This document shows positions 32,546 through 39,811 of a DNA stretch of 39,857 nucleotides, piece by piece. Source of the stretch: Clostridiaceae bacterium (GTDB lineage: Bacteria > Bacillota > Clostridia > Lachnospirales > Lachnospiraceae). The notes beneath the pieces were generated by a model, which was not told the origin of the DNA, searched no databases, and saw only the letters and a program-made list of their open reading frames with translations. Numbering within the stretch: the stretch's first letter is position 1; every line of letters starts with the position of its first letter. The position numbers were made by a program, and so were the translations under genes. The DNA lies in the NCBI GenBank assembly GCA_009911305.1, contig QXXC01000038.1:1-39857 (forward strand), written 5' to 3'.

Positions 32546-35131
32546 TTATTTCAGGTATTTTTTCAATTTGCGGGCAACGGCCTGAATATCGATTGGTTTT
32601 GCCAAGTGGTCATTCATACCGCACTCCAGACACTTTTGAATATCTTCGGAAAACGCGTCAGCAGTCATGGCAATAATGGGAATATTTACGTCCCCGCGTT
32701 CCAGTTTACGGATGGCCATGGTCGCTTCGTAGCCGTCCATAATGGGCATCCGCACATCCATCATAATTGCATCATAATATCCAACGGGGGAATTCTCAAA
32801 TTTTTCGACACAAATTTGTCCGTTTTCAACCCAATCCCATTCTATTTCGAGGACAGAAAGCAGTTCCCTGGCAACTTCCCAGTTCAGTTCATTGTCCTCA
32901 GCCAGCAAAATATGTTTTCCACGAAGCGTCAGGTCGCTGGCTTTTCCGGTGTCGGCAGTCTCTTCGACAGCGGTGCCGGAGAATGCTTTCAGCGCGTCGA
33001 ACAACGTGGATCTGAACAGTGGTTTGGAGATAAACCCGGAGATTCCCGATTCTCTGGCCTCATCTGCCACCTCGCTCCAATCACAGGCTGTGAGCAGCAA
33101 AGCCGGACTATCTTTTCCACAGTTTGAACGGATCACACGCGCAGCCTCAGGCCCGGTCATATCCGGCAGCTTCCGGCCCAGAAGAATCAGGTGATAACTG
33201 TCATTGTGCCGGCGGCGTTCAACAATCCGTTCCATTGCCTGCTCAGCGCTCAGACACCATTCGGCGCGGATACCAATGGACTTCAAAACATGAACTGTAT
33301 TGATACATAGCCGCTTGTCGTGATCCACCACCAATACATTCCAGGCGGGAAGTACGGTGTCCGTTTCCTGATTCGCCGCTTTTTCCAGATCAAGAACAAC
33401 ATGGAATTCGCTCCCCCTGCCCTGTTCACTGTAGACAGATATGGAGCCGTCCATGGCATCTACAATATACTTGGTGATTGCCATTCCCAGCCCGGAACCC
33501 TCTGTCTTCTGTACGCGGGTGTTATCCTCTCTGCTGAAGGATTCAAATATTTCCTTTTGGTATTCTTTTGACATACCAATACCAGTATCGCTCACCAGAA
33601 AATGGGTGCGGATCCGGGAGGGATCCTCCGGTAATTCCTCCTGATACAAAGAAATCTGAACCGATCCCTTCTCCGGTGTGAATTTGACGGCATTTCCCAG
33701 CAGATTGATTAATACCTGATTCAGGCGTACACTGTCACAGCGCACATCTTCTGAAAGGATTTCATAGGCAGCCGCGTTGAACTGCTGATTTTTTGCACTG
33801 ACCTGAGGCTGCATAATATTGACAATGCTGTCCATCACCTCTCTTAATGACACCGGCTCGATATTCAGCGTCATTTTACCGCTTTCAATCTTGGATATAT
33901 CCAGGACATCATTGATTAGCCCCAAAAGATGCTTGCTGGACAGCGCAATTTTATGCAGGTAATCCTGGACCTGTTCCGGATTGTGCGTATGGTCCATGGC
34001 GATGGAGGTCATCCCGATGATCGCATTCATCGGAGTGCGTATGTCGTGGCTCATGCTGGAGAGAAATTCCTGTTTTGCCGCGTTGGCCTGTTCCGCTTCG
34101 ATCTGAGCCTTTTCAGCAGCCTTGCGCGCCGCGTCCATTTCTGCATTCATGCGCTTCAACTCAGATACCTGGTTTCTGAACAGCCTCAGATACTGAAAAA
34201 ATATGCAGAGGAGCATGGCAATTACCGCAAAAGAGGCAGTGTAAACAATGGTAAGCCAGCGGCTGCCCATCCCTGCAATTGCATGATCCAGCCCGTCAAA
34301 GGGGAGAACCGTCACCAGATACCAATCGCAGTAAGGAAGATCAGTACAATACAAATGGTGTCGGGACTGGCCGTCTTTCAAGATAACGGAATAATCTTCG
34401 TGTGCCTCCATGGCGGCTGCTAGCTGTTCAATATAGAGAACCGCCTCCCCATCCTGATCGGCAAAGATGCTGGAAAGCCTGTCAAAATAATTTTCATGGA
34501 CATCGCCCTCATTCCCAACCACATAGCTGCCGTCCCTGCGTATGACAAAAGAATATATCAATGAACGGTCTGCGTCAAGGAAAAGAACCTCGCCCATATA
34601 TCGGGTAGAAAGTCCTACAACCATGGCAAGGCTGTTGTTTCCATCAGACATGGGATATTCACAGGGGATGCCAAACAAAATCACACCGTCCCCATCGCTG
34701 TTGGAGGCGGACGCCACTTTGCGTTCCCCGTTCCTAAGGCTCTCCAAAAACGGCTCAGGGTGGTTGAGCTTCACAGGATCTCCGTAGATCATTTCAATTT
34801 CGCCATCAGAGGAATAGAGACCGGCGCACAAAAAATGCCTTGCCCTTGCGCCGTATTCTATCTGTTCCTTTGTGCCGTAATTGGAATCTCCTTCCCCTTC
34901 GGCAATATGCGCTATGGATTCCGCCATCGTCAGGCGAAGCTCAATGATTGTTTCAAAGTGTAAAGACACCTGCTCGTTCATTCCGGCCATATAAGCCGTG
35001 CCTGTCTCCTCAATCGTGTTTTCACTCATACTGTGAATGGATATTCCAAGGAAGGAAAACACGAAAACAGTTAAACAAATGATCACCGCTATGCTGATTT
35101 TCAGAGAGCGCGGCAAAGCCTTGTTTATCAT
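32546..35131 (-). CDS. membrane hybrid histidine kinase with two receivers, the first lacking its Asp
   Basis: 861 residues. Membrane helices at ~10-32 and ~297-318 enclose a Cache-type sensor (SYVVGNEGDVHENYF). A coiled coil leads to HisKA (SSMSHDIRTPMNA), HATPase (NLLGNAVKFTPEKG, DTGIGMS, GSGLGMAITK), a first receiver and a second receiver. In receiver 1 (LVVDHDKRLC ... ILLGRKLPDMTG) the phosphoacceptor Asp is Gly, while DD-type acid and the Lys (ISKPLF) remain. Receiver 2 (LAEDNELN, IMMDVRMPIMDG, LAKPIDI) is complete. Second gene of an operon with the kinase upstream (22-base gap); GGAGATGG precedes the ATG. No HPt or output domain is present. Confidence 0.93.
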   Translation of the reverse strand: MINKALPRSLKISIAVIICLTVFVFSFLGISIHSMSENTIEETGTAYMAGMNEQVSLHFETIIELRLTMAESIAHIAEGEGDSNYGTKEQIEYGARARHFLCAGLYSSDGEIEMIYGDPVKLNHPEPFLESLRNGERKVASASNSDGDGVILFGIPCEYPMSDGNNSLAMVVGLSTRYMGEVLFLDADRSLIYSFVIRRDGSYVVGNEGDVHENYFDRLSSIFADQDGEAVLYIEQLAAAMEAHEDYSVILKDGQSRHHLYCTDLPYCDWYLVTVLPFDGLDHAIAGMGSRWLTIVYTASFAVIAMLLCIFFQYLRLFRNQVSELKRMNAEMDAARKAAEKAQIEAEQANAAKQEFLSSMSHDIRTPMNAIIGMTSIAMDHTHNPEQVQDYLHKIALSSKHLLGLINDVLDISKIESGKMTLNIEPVSLREVMDSIVNIMQPQVSAKNQQFNAAAYEILSEDVRCDSVRLNQVLINLLGNAVKFTPEKGSVQISLYQEELPEDPSRIRTHFLVSDTGIGMSKEYQKEIFESFSREDNTRVQKTEGSGLGMAITKYIVDAMDGSISVYSEQGRGSEFHVVLDLEKAANQETDTVLPAWNVLVVDHDKRLCINTVHVLKSIGIRAEWCLSAEQAMERIVERRRHNDSYHLILLGRKLPDMTGPEAARVIRSNCGKDSPALLLTACDWSEVADEARESGISGFISKPLFRSTLFDALKAFSGTAVEETADTGKASDLTLRGKHILLAEDNELNWEVARELLSVLEIEWDWVENGQICVEKFENSPVGYYDAIMMDVRMPIMDGYEATMAIRKLERGDVNIPIIAMTADAFSEDIQKCLECGMNDHLAKPIDIQAVARKLKKYLK

Positions 35132-35153
35132 ATTTTTCCATCTCCACAGTTTT

Positions 35154-37784
35154 TCATATTTGCATTGTCCGCTGCTGGAGGCTATCTGTTTTATGCTCCT
35201 GACAGCGCCTGAGCTGGCTCATGGCATGTAACATTTTGCGAATGTCCACCGGCTTCGCCAGATGTTCGTTCATCCCGGCGTCCTTTGCCAGCGCGACGTC
35301 CTCTTCAAACGCGTTCGCCGAAAGCGCTATGATGGGCACGGATCCCGCGTCCGTCCGATCCAGAGTGCGAATCACCCGCGCCGCCTCGTATCCGCTCATG
35401 ACCGGCATCATCAGATCCATGAGTATGCAGTCAAACGTTCCCGGAGCAGATGCTTCAAACGTGTCCACAGCGGCTTTCCCGTCGTTGGCGGTCACGACCT
35501 CTGCGCCCGCGTCCAGGAGCATGAACTCGACAATTTCACAGTTGATTGCATTATCCTCTACCAAAAGGACATGCATTCCGGAAATGTTGTCAGGCACATC
35601 CTGATCCTCCTCAACAGGATGTGTATTCCAGGCCTGATCCACCTGAATGGGCAGAGAGATCCGGACTACGCTGCCCTTGCCGATTTGGCTGCTTACCTCA
35701 ACCGTCCCCTTCATCTGGTCTACCAGTTTTTTGACAATAGACATACCAAGCCCAACACCGTTATAGTTGGTTCTCGCGTCCTGATGCTCCTGCGTGAAAG
35801 GCTCGAAAATATGCTCCTTAAAGTCCTCCCCAATGCCGATTCCCGTATCTTCTATGACAAAATGGCAGTTGGCAATCCCGTCCTGGAAGGCGGTTTCCTT
35901 TGCCCGGACAAATACAGCGCCATGGGGACGGTTATACTTGAGCGAGTTGTCAATCACATTCATCAGGATTTGTTTCAGGTGCAGCGGATTTCCGATCATC
36001 CTGCTGTGCTGTATGCCGGATGTTTCCAGCTCCAGACGAATCCCACGTTCCTCCGCCATAGAGGATAAAATTGTTATACAGTCTTCCAGCACGGCACGAA
36101 GGTCAAAGGGTTCCTCCACAGCCGCAGGCCGTCCGCTCTCCAGCTTGCTGATCTGAAGAACATCGTTTACAAAAGACAGCAGATGTTCCGCTGACACGTG
36201 GATTTTTTGCCGGCACTCTCTCTGCAGTTCAGGGTCATTCTGGCTTTTTTCCAGGATGGCCAGCATCCCCAGAATCCCGTTGATGGGTGTGCGCAGGTCG
36301 TGAGACATGTGGGAAAGGAATTCACTCTTTGCCGAATTTGCCTGCCTTACCCGATCGAGAAGCTCCAGAATGGACTGCTCCTGCTTTTTCCGCGTCACCA
36401 TGGTTTCCGTGATGTCCTGATGGTATCCGTTCAGGCTGTACCCCGTTTTTTTAAAGGTTTTGTCAGGCACGCCGCCGCAGCGGACATAAATTTTTCCCAG
36501 CGTTGGATGATTCCAGGGATAGATCACCTCGGCGCGTCCGCTGTCCAGTATTTCCCGTACTGCTTCCTGTACCATTTCCACATAGTCCGGCTCAATGCGT
36601 TCAAACCAGAGCCGGTAGCATTCCTCCGGCCCAATCTCCTCCGGTACGCCCAAAAGAATCCGCATGGTTCGGTCCGCATACATCCTTGGCTGGCAGCCGT
36701 CCTCCAGCTCAATCGTCCAGATGCCGGTCCTGGCTCCCTCGAGAATGTCCTCCAGGCTCCGCCTTGCCTCCAGCTTGTATTTCTCCTCCTGCTCCACCAG
36801 GGCATTGACATCCCGCTGAGCAAAAATCACCCAGTTCTCTCTCCCAAATTTCTCCGTGACGGAAAAATACATCTCCAGGTGCTTCAGCCCGGAAGAACTG
36901 TCTTTCACCTGGTAGCGGACAGAGAATTTCTTATTTGTCCGGAGCTGAGCCAGCACATAATCTTTTTTCGTCATGGCGCGGAGCCGTTCCTGATCCCGTG
37001 GAACCACATACCCGGAAATATACCGCTCCATAGCTGCCGGATAGCCTTCCTTAAAATCGGCGGCCCAATCCATACCCATCGGTTCGCTGCTTCGGTAGAT
37101 TTCGCATTCTCCTGTGTTGAGGTTTACCTGATAGATACCCAGGTAGTCCACACTGAGGGCGTGGAGCACATTATAGCTCCTCTTTTGAAGCTCACGGAAC
37201 AGGTTGCGCCGTTTTAGAGAAGATACAATAAAGTATGCCGCTGTCTGGAGCATATTCGATGCGTATTCCAGGAACTTCACAGGGGGATTGTCTACGCCGT
37301 AAAAGCCGATGATTTGTTTGCCGTCATAGAGAGGAACCACCACGAGAGAATGGATGCCCTGACGCTTCAGGTTCTCGTACTGAAGGGGGTCGGTCTCCCG
37401 GATATCTTCCAGGCTCTTGATGACGATATGCCTGCCGATTCTGAAATTCCGATACCAACTGGCGCAAACCTCAGGAGGGACATTTTGAAGATTCTCCTTT
37501 TGCGGTTCCACCCCGTCGGCCGCCCACTCGTAAGTGTTGTCGTCACCGCCGGATTCGTTCTGCTCGAATATGTAGGTTCGTTCCCCGTTCAGCGCCTTTC
37601 CAAGGTGCTTCAGCAACACCTCTAACGACTGATCCGGAGTTTCTTCCAGCAGAGCGACACGAAGGCACTCGTTGATGACGGCCTCCAGATTTTGAACGCT
37701 TTGTATGCCGCTGTGCTGTTCATGAGCCCCGACGGCCATAGCGCCTTCGTAAGCCCGCTCAAAAAGTCCTCCGAAATGATCCAT
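35154..37784 (-). CDS. soluble GAF/PAS hybrid histidine kinase with receiver
   Basis: 876 residues, no membrane helix. Order: a GAF-like domain in the first ~220 residues (LKRQGIHSLVVVPLYDGKQI, GFYGVDNP), two PAS-like segments (around GECEIYRSSEPMGM and ILEGARTGIWTIELEDG), HisKA (SHMSHDLRTPINGILGM), HATPase (NVIDNSLKYNRPHG, DTGIGIG, GVGLGMSIVKK) and a complete receiver (LVEDNAINCE, ILMDLMMPVMSG, LAKPVDI). It would sense a cytoplasmic signal. The ATG at 37784 follows GGAGGATAG at a good distance; a longer start at 37895 has no site and adds unlikely residues. First gene of an operon with the two-receiver kinase. Confidence 0.92.
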   Translation of the reverse strand: MDHFGGLFERAYEGAMAVGAHEQHSGIQSVQNLEAVINECLRVALLEETPDQSLEVLLKHLGKALNGERTYIFEQNESGGDDNTYEWAADGVEPQKENLQNVPPEVCASWYRNFRIGRHIVIKSLEDIRETDPLQYENLKRQGIHSLVVVPLYDGKQIIGFYGVDNPPVKFLEYASNMLQTAAYFIVSSLKRRNLFRELQKRSYNVLHALSVDYLGIYQVNLNTGECEIYRSSEPMGMDWAADFKEGYPAAMERYISGYVVPRDQERLRAMTKKDYVLAQLRTNKKFSVRYQVKDSSSGLKHLEMYFSVTEKFGRENWVIFAQRDVNALVEQEEKYKLEARRSLEDILEGARTGIWTIELEDGCQPRMYADRTMRILLGVPEEIGPEECYRLWFERIEPDYVEMVQEAVREILDSGRAEVIYPWNHPTLGKIYVRCGGVPDKTFKKTGYSLNGYHQDITETMVTRKKQEQSILELLDRVRQANSAKSEFLSHMSHDLRTPINGILGMLAILEKSQNDPELQRECRQKIHVSAEHLLSFVNDVLQISKLESGRPAAVEEPFDLRAVLEDCITILSSMAEERGIRLELETSGIQHSRMIGNPLHLKQILMNVIDNSLKYNRPHGAVFVRAKETAFQDGIANCHFVIEDTGIGIGEDFKEHIFEPFTQEHQDARTNYNGVGLGMSIVKKLVDQMKGTVEVSSQIGKGSVVRISLPIQVDQAWNTHPVEEDQDVPDNISGMHVLLVEDNAINCEIVEFMLLDAGAEVVTANDGKAAVDTFEASAPGTFDCILMDLMMPVMSGYEAARVIRTLDRTDAGSVPIIALSANAFEEDVALAKDAGMNEHLAKPVDIRKMLHAMSQLRRCQEHKTDSLQQRTMQI

Positions 37785-37940
37785 ATGCCTATCCTCCACA
37801 CTGGCCGTTTTCCGGCCATAGTCACCACAGCAGATTCCAGTACGCAGAGGTTCTTTTCTGGAAAGCGCTGTTTTGGAATACTGGTATCGTTCCACTTTAT
37901 TTCCGCAACTTTACAGCAAAAATTTAGAAAATGCTGTGTC

Positions 37941-37969
37941 ATAATATCATATTCCATCCATCACGTCAA
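37941..37969 (-). promoter_or_regulatory. promoter of the two-kinase operon
   Basis: On the minus strand TTGACG (37969-37964) and TATTAT (37946-37941) are spaced by 17 bases, ~155 bases before the start at 37784. The leader between holds no visible structure I can name. Confidence 0.7.
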
Positions 37970-38074
37970 TATAAAAGACAGGCCTTGATGGTTTATGATG
38001 ATCAGAAATGGTATGATTCACATGCCGGCCGATGCGCGGCGCTTCTTGTTTTTAATTTTCCCGTCCGGAACATC

Positions 38075-38116
38075 AAAAAACCTTGTAACTACCGGGCATA
38101 TCCAGTATTTACAAGG
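38075..38116 (-). terminator. terminator of the (interrupted) minus-strand tRNA
   Basis: On the minus strand CCTTGTAA and TTACAAGG (38116-38109 and 38088-38081), with an inner TACTGG/CCGGTA pairing, form a hairpin followed by six T residues. It lies 13 bases after the tRNA 3' fragment, where a tRNA terminator is expected. Confidence 0.75.
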
Positions 38117-38128
38117 CTTTCCATAAAG

Positions 38129-38153
38129 AGCACGAGACGGGATTCGAACCCGA
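38129..38153 (-). other. tRNA 3'-end fragment, likely attachment site of a mobile element
   Basis: The minus strand shows a T-arm (GGG-TTCGAAT-CCC) followed by CTCGTGC and T, which fits the T-arm, 3' acceptor strand and discriminator of a tRNA. The 5' side does not continue as a tRNA: the fifth T-stem pair is a T-T mismatch and no anticodon arm or 5' acceptor GCACGAG is present to the right. Integrases commonly recombine in exactly this part of tRNA genes, leaving a 3' copy at one end. The tRNA type cannot be named. Confidence 0.75.
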
Positions 38154-38188
38154 AGCGGAAGCTTTATTCTATATAGGGTTTAAGGTAT

Positions 38189-38228
38189 CGTGTGATATTT
38201 CGTGTGATACTTTGAAATATGTGATATC
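38189..38228. repeat. repeated GTGTGATA motifs beside the attachment site
   Basis: CGTGTGATA is at 38189-38197 and 38201-38209, and TGTGATATC at 38220-38228, all on the plus strand within 60 bases of the tRNA fragment. Short direct repeats in this place suit arm-type sites of a tyrosine integrase. Inference from position and repetition. Confidence 0.5.
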
Positions 38229-38377
38229 TAACAGGAACTTTTGTGATCTACATATTGCTTAAAGATTTAAAATATCTATGTATCATCCGTGATCTGACAC
38301 AACAACTTGTACGAGGTTGGCAAACGGTAGGCATCGCCTACCAATGCCGGCAGAATACATTTATATGGAGGTTACGA

Positions 38378-38590
38378 ATGAAAAGAGCATTAACGGAAAC
38401 GGAAAAGAAAGCTATAGAAATTGCTAAAGATATTTATCAGTATCACCTGGGGCTGGTCTGGCAGGATATCGAAAATCCCTTTTACGAAGACCTGCCATTT
38501 CCTGAAAAAGAACTGGCGCGGGCTCTCATACACCTGTATAGCTTTACCTTTGCCAGGATGCTGGAAGTTCCGTATGAGCCACAGGGCTGA
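38378..38590 (+). CDS. small protein of unknown function, 70 residues
   Basis: Start ATG at 38378 follows GGAGG by 8 bases. The product begins MKRALTETEKKAIEIAKDIY and is mostly helical and amphipathic, with no signal peptide or membrane helix. I do not recognise the family. A hairpin GGTAGGC-ATC-GCCTACC (38326-38342) lies in its leader but has no T run. It is the first gene inside the element. Confidence 0.6.
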   Translation: MKRALTETEKKAIEIAKDIYQYHLGLVWQDIENPFYEDLPFPEKELARALIHLYSFTFARMLEVPYEPQG

Positions 38591-38599
38591 AATTTGTGG

Positions 38600-38628
38600 T
38601 TGAAAACTACCCGGCAACATGTTATGAT
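38600..38628 (+). promoter_or_regulatory. promoter of a short RNA convergent with the toxin gene
   Basis: TTGAAA (38600-38605) and TATGAT (38623-38628) are spaced by 17 bases. No open reading frame with a ribosome binding site follows before the terminator at 38701-38733. Confidence 0.6.
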
Positions 38629-38634
38629 ATTTAA

Positions 38635-38733
38635 AGAAAGGGAAAGCCAGAGACGTACGGCCTACCCTCAAATGTTAAACAAACTGCCTTTTACAAGGCC
38701 AGCCGTCACTATTTGCGGTAGTGGCGGCTATTT
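38635..38733 (+). ncRNA. putative antisense RNA antitoxin (~100 bases)
   Basis: The RNA would start near 38635 from the promoter above and end at a hairpin, AGCCGTCACTA / TAGTGGCGGCT (38701-38711, 38719-38729, one G-T pair) followed by TTTTCT. Its 3' end overlaps the end of the toxin-like gene on the other strand. This copies the TxpA/RatA layout, in which the antitoxin RNA overlaps the 3' end of the toxin mRNA. The RNA is inferred, not shown. Confidence 0.5.
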
Positions 38734-38820
38734 TCTACCCCTGAAGATCTGATAGCACAGACCAACAAGGGCGACGATAAAGATACAAAACCGGAATAAA
38801 TCCCCGTATGTAACATTCAT
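38728..38820 (-). CDS. putative holin-like type I toxin, 30 residues
   Basis: A 30-residue product: short polar start (MNVTYGDLFRF), a single hydrophobic helix (CIFIVALVGLCYQIF), and a basic end (RGRK). This is the shape and wording of the small holin-like toxins of Firmicutes. AAAGGAGGG lies 9 bases before the ATG. A GC-rich leader hairpin (38905-38928 on the plus strand, GGGG-CAGCA type arms) may fold in its 5' mRNA. The hairpin at 38701-38729 is a shared terminator on both strands. Confidence 0.68.
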   Translation of the reverse strand: MNVTYGDLFRFCIFIVALVGLCYQIFRGRK

Positions 38821-38950
38821 CAGCAATCCCTCCTTTCTTCGCATACCCGGCAGGCATGTTAGTGGGTGGAGGGTAAGCCGCCTTGTATCACAGAATCTTT
38901 GCGTGGGGAACAGCATCACTGCTGCCCCTTGTCGTGGGAGATTTGCAAGA

Positions 38951-38984
38951 GAAAAGAGCGGAGGCAAGTTCCGCTCTCTCTTTC
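38951..38984 (-). terminator. terminator after the 55-residue gene
   Basis: AGAGCGGA (38955-38962) and TCCGCTCT (38970-38977) pair perfectly; on the minus strand TTTTCTC follows. It lies directly after the stop of the small acidic protein gene. Confidence 0.72.
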
Positions 38985-39152
38985 CTAATCCTCTAAATAT
39001 TGCTGAATGTGTTCCAGTACCCTGTCAATCTTGCTGTTTTTCTTTTCTACGTCTTCGCTGTCCCTTGCTTCTTTCAAATCGTCTTTTACAAAGTTCATAA
39101 GCAACTTCATTTCCTTTTCGCTAATTGCCATTTCGTCCATTACCTCCAACAT
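38985..39152 (-). CDS. small acidic protein, 55 residues, unknown
   Basis: Read directly on the minus strand: starts MLEVMDEMAISEKEMKLLMN and ends IDRVLEHIQQYLED. It is acidic, helical, without Cys or membrane helix. AAAGGAG lies 9 bases before the ATG, and the gene has a consensus promoter with an operator-like palindrome in its spacer, plus its own terminator, so it is very probably a real gene. I do not recognise it; a small regulator or adaptor of the element is possible. Confidence 0.68.
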   Translation of the reverse strand: MLEVMDEMAISEKEMKLLMNFVKDDLKEARDSEDVEKKNSKIDRVLEHIQQYLED

Positions 39153-39204
39153 TCTGTATTCTCCTTTCCGTTAATCAGATTTACTTGCCTCATCTGATAA
39201 TACT

Positions 39205-39233
39205 ATTATAAACTATTTTTGGTTTACTGTCAA
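39205..39233 (-). promoter_or_regulatory. consensus promoter of the 55-residue gene with operator in the spacer
   Basis: On the minus strand TTGACA (39233-39228) and TATAAT (39210-39205) are both perfect consensus, spaced by 17 bases. The palindrome AAACTATTTTTGGTTT (39210-39225) fills the spacer. Such a promoter would be strong and easily blocked by a repressor. Confidence 0.82.
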
Positions 39234-39243
39234 TGCTTAAAAT

Positions 39244-39259
39244 AAACTTTTTATGGTTT
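39244..39259. promoter_or_regulatory. weaker third operator-like palindrome
   Basis: AAACTTTTTATGGTTT resembles the motif AAACYA-N4-TRGTTT seen in the two promoter spacers. It overlaps the stop codon of the XRE gene (39251-39253). Confidence 0.4.
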
Positions 39260-39460
39260 ATTTTCTACATATTTTATTATGTTTCCCGGTTGCATATCCA
39301 ATAATTCACATAGCTGCTCCAATGTTTTTATCCCTATCATTTCCCCTTTCCGCAATTTCTGCATAGCTGACTGACTAAGTATATTTTCCCTTAATATTCT
39401 AGTGCTGTTATAGCCTGATTCCTTTAATGTCTCTATTACGTCTATCTTATATGTCAACAT
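39251..39460 (-). CDS. XRE/Cro family repressor, compact (HTH_26 type)
   Basis: 69 residues: essentially one helix-turn-helix domain (TRILRENILSQSAMQKLRKG, then IGIKTLEQLCELLDMQPGNI). The helix SQSAMQKLRKGEM is the likely recognition part. AAGGAGG lies 8 bases before the ATG. Its gene lies between two promoters whose spacers carry the same palindrome, so it is the natural candidate for the repressor that binds there. It has its own promoter at 39481-39509. Confidence 0.87.
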   Translation of the reverse strand: MLTYKIDVIETLKESGYNSTRILRENILSQSAMQKLRKGEMIGIKTLEQLCELLDMQPGNIIKYVENKP

Positions 39461-39480
39461 TCCTAAACCTCCTTTTCTCT

Positions 39481-39509
39481 ATTCTAATGTGACACTGAAA
39501 AAAAGTCAA
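39481..39509 (-). promoter_or_regulatory. promoter of the XRE gene
   Basis: On the minus strand TTGACT (39509-39504) and TAGAAT (39486-39481) are spaced by 17 bases, about 20 bases before the XRE start codon. No palindrome of the AAACYA type sits in this spacer. Confidence 0.72.
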
Positions 39510-39541
39510 GAAAAATAATCCAAAAAAAGTTTAAAAAGTAG

Positions 39542-39570
39542 TTGATATTAAACCAATATTAGTTTATAAT
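39542..39570 (+). promoter_or_regulatory. rightward promoter with operator in the spacer
   Basis: TTGATA (39542-39547) and TATAAT (39565-39570) are spaced by 17 bases. AAACCAATATTAGTTT (39550-39565), a near-perfect palindrome, fills the spacer, as in the promoter at 39205-39233. It reads into the rest of the element. Confidence 0.8.
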
Positions 39571-39601
39571 GGACTTATCAACGGAACGGAGGATATGGAA
39601 A

Positions 39602-39763
39602 ATGAAAAGATATTACATGTGCAGATGATGAATTGTACGAACATCAGGGAAACATAAGAGGGGCAAGGAGAATCGCTCAAAGACTTGCGAACGACAGAAA
39701 AGAAACTGTTTTATAAATGATGTGGAAACAGAAGATATTGTTGATTGTGCGTTTCCAGATTAA
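39602..39763 (+). pseudogene. small gene broken by two compensating frameshifts
   Basis: Three frames join into one protein-like string: MKRYYMC from 39602, then ADDELYEHQGNIRGARRIAQ and RLANDRKETV from 39621, then INDVETEDIVDCAFPD up to the TAA at 39761. The middle frame is closed by TAA at 39714 and has no start of its own. Losing two bases near 39616 and one T near 39711 from an ancestral gene would explain this exactly (three bases in all). The ribosome binding site GGAGG is kept about 10-13 bases upstream. Sequencing error is the alternative. Confidence 0.6.
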
Positions 39764-39775
39764 CCGCACCACCCA

Positions 39776-39795
39776 CCCGGCGGGGATGCGCCGGG
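39776..39795 (+). other. hairpin before the last gene
   Basis: CCCGGCG (39776-39782) and CGCCGGG (39789-39795) pair perfectly with a GGGATG loop. No T run follows, so it is not a standard terminator; it sits in the leader of the gene starting at 39812. Confidence 0.45.
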
Positions 39796-39811
39796 AGAAA
39801 GAAGGGAAGAT

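Noticed and set aside
32384..33127. 247-residue plus-strand frame starting near the kinase terminator
   Set aside because: It reads through a perfect terminator hairpin and then antisense to two receiver domains.
36198..37217. 339-residue plus-strand frame opposite the GAF/PAS kinase
   Set aside because: Shadow of the kinase gene; no start signal and no recognisable domain.
37785..38074. Possible small genes in the gap upstream of the soluble kinase
   Set aside because: Only the kinase promoter is supported; the short frames here lack ribosome binding sites.
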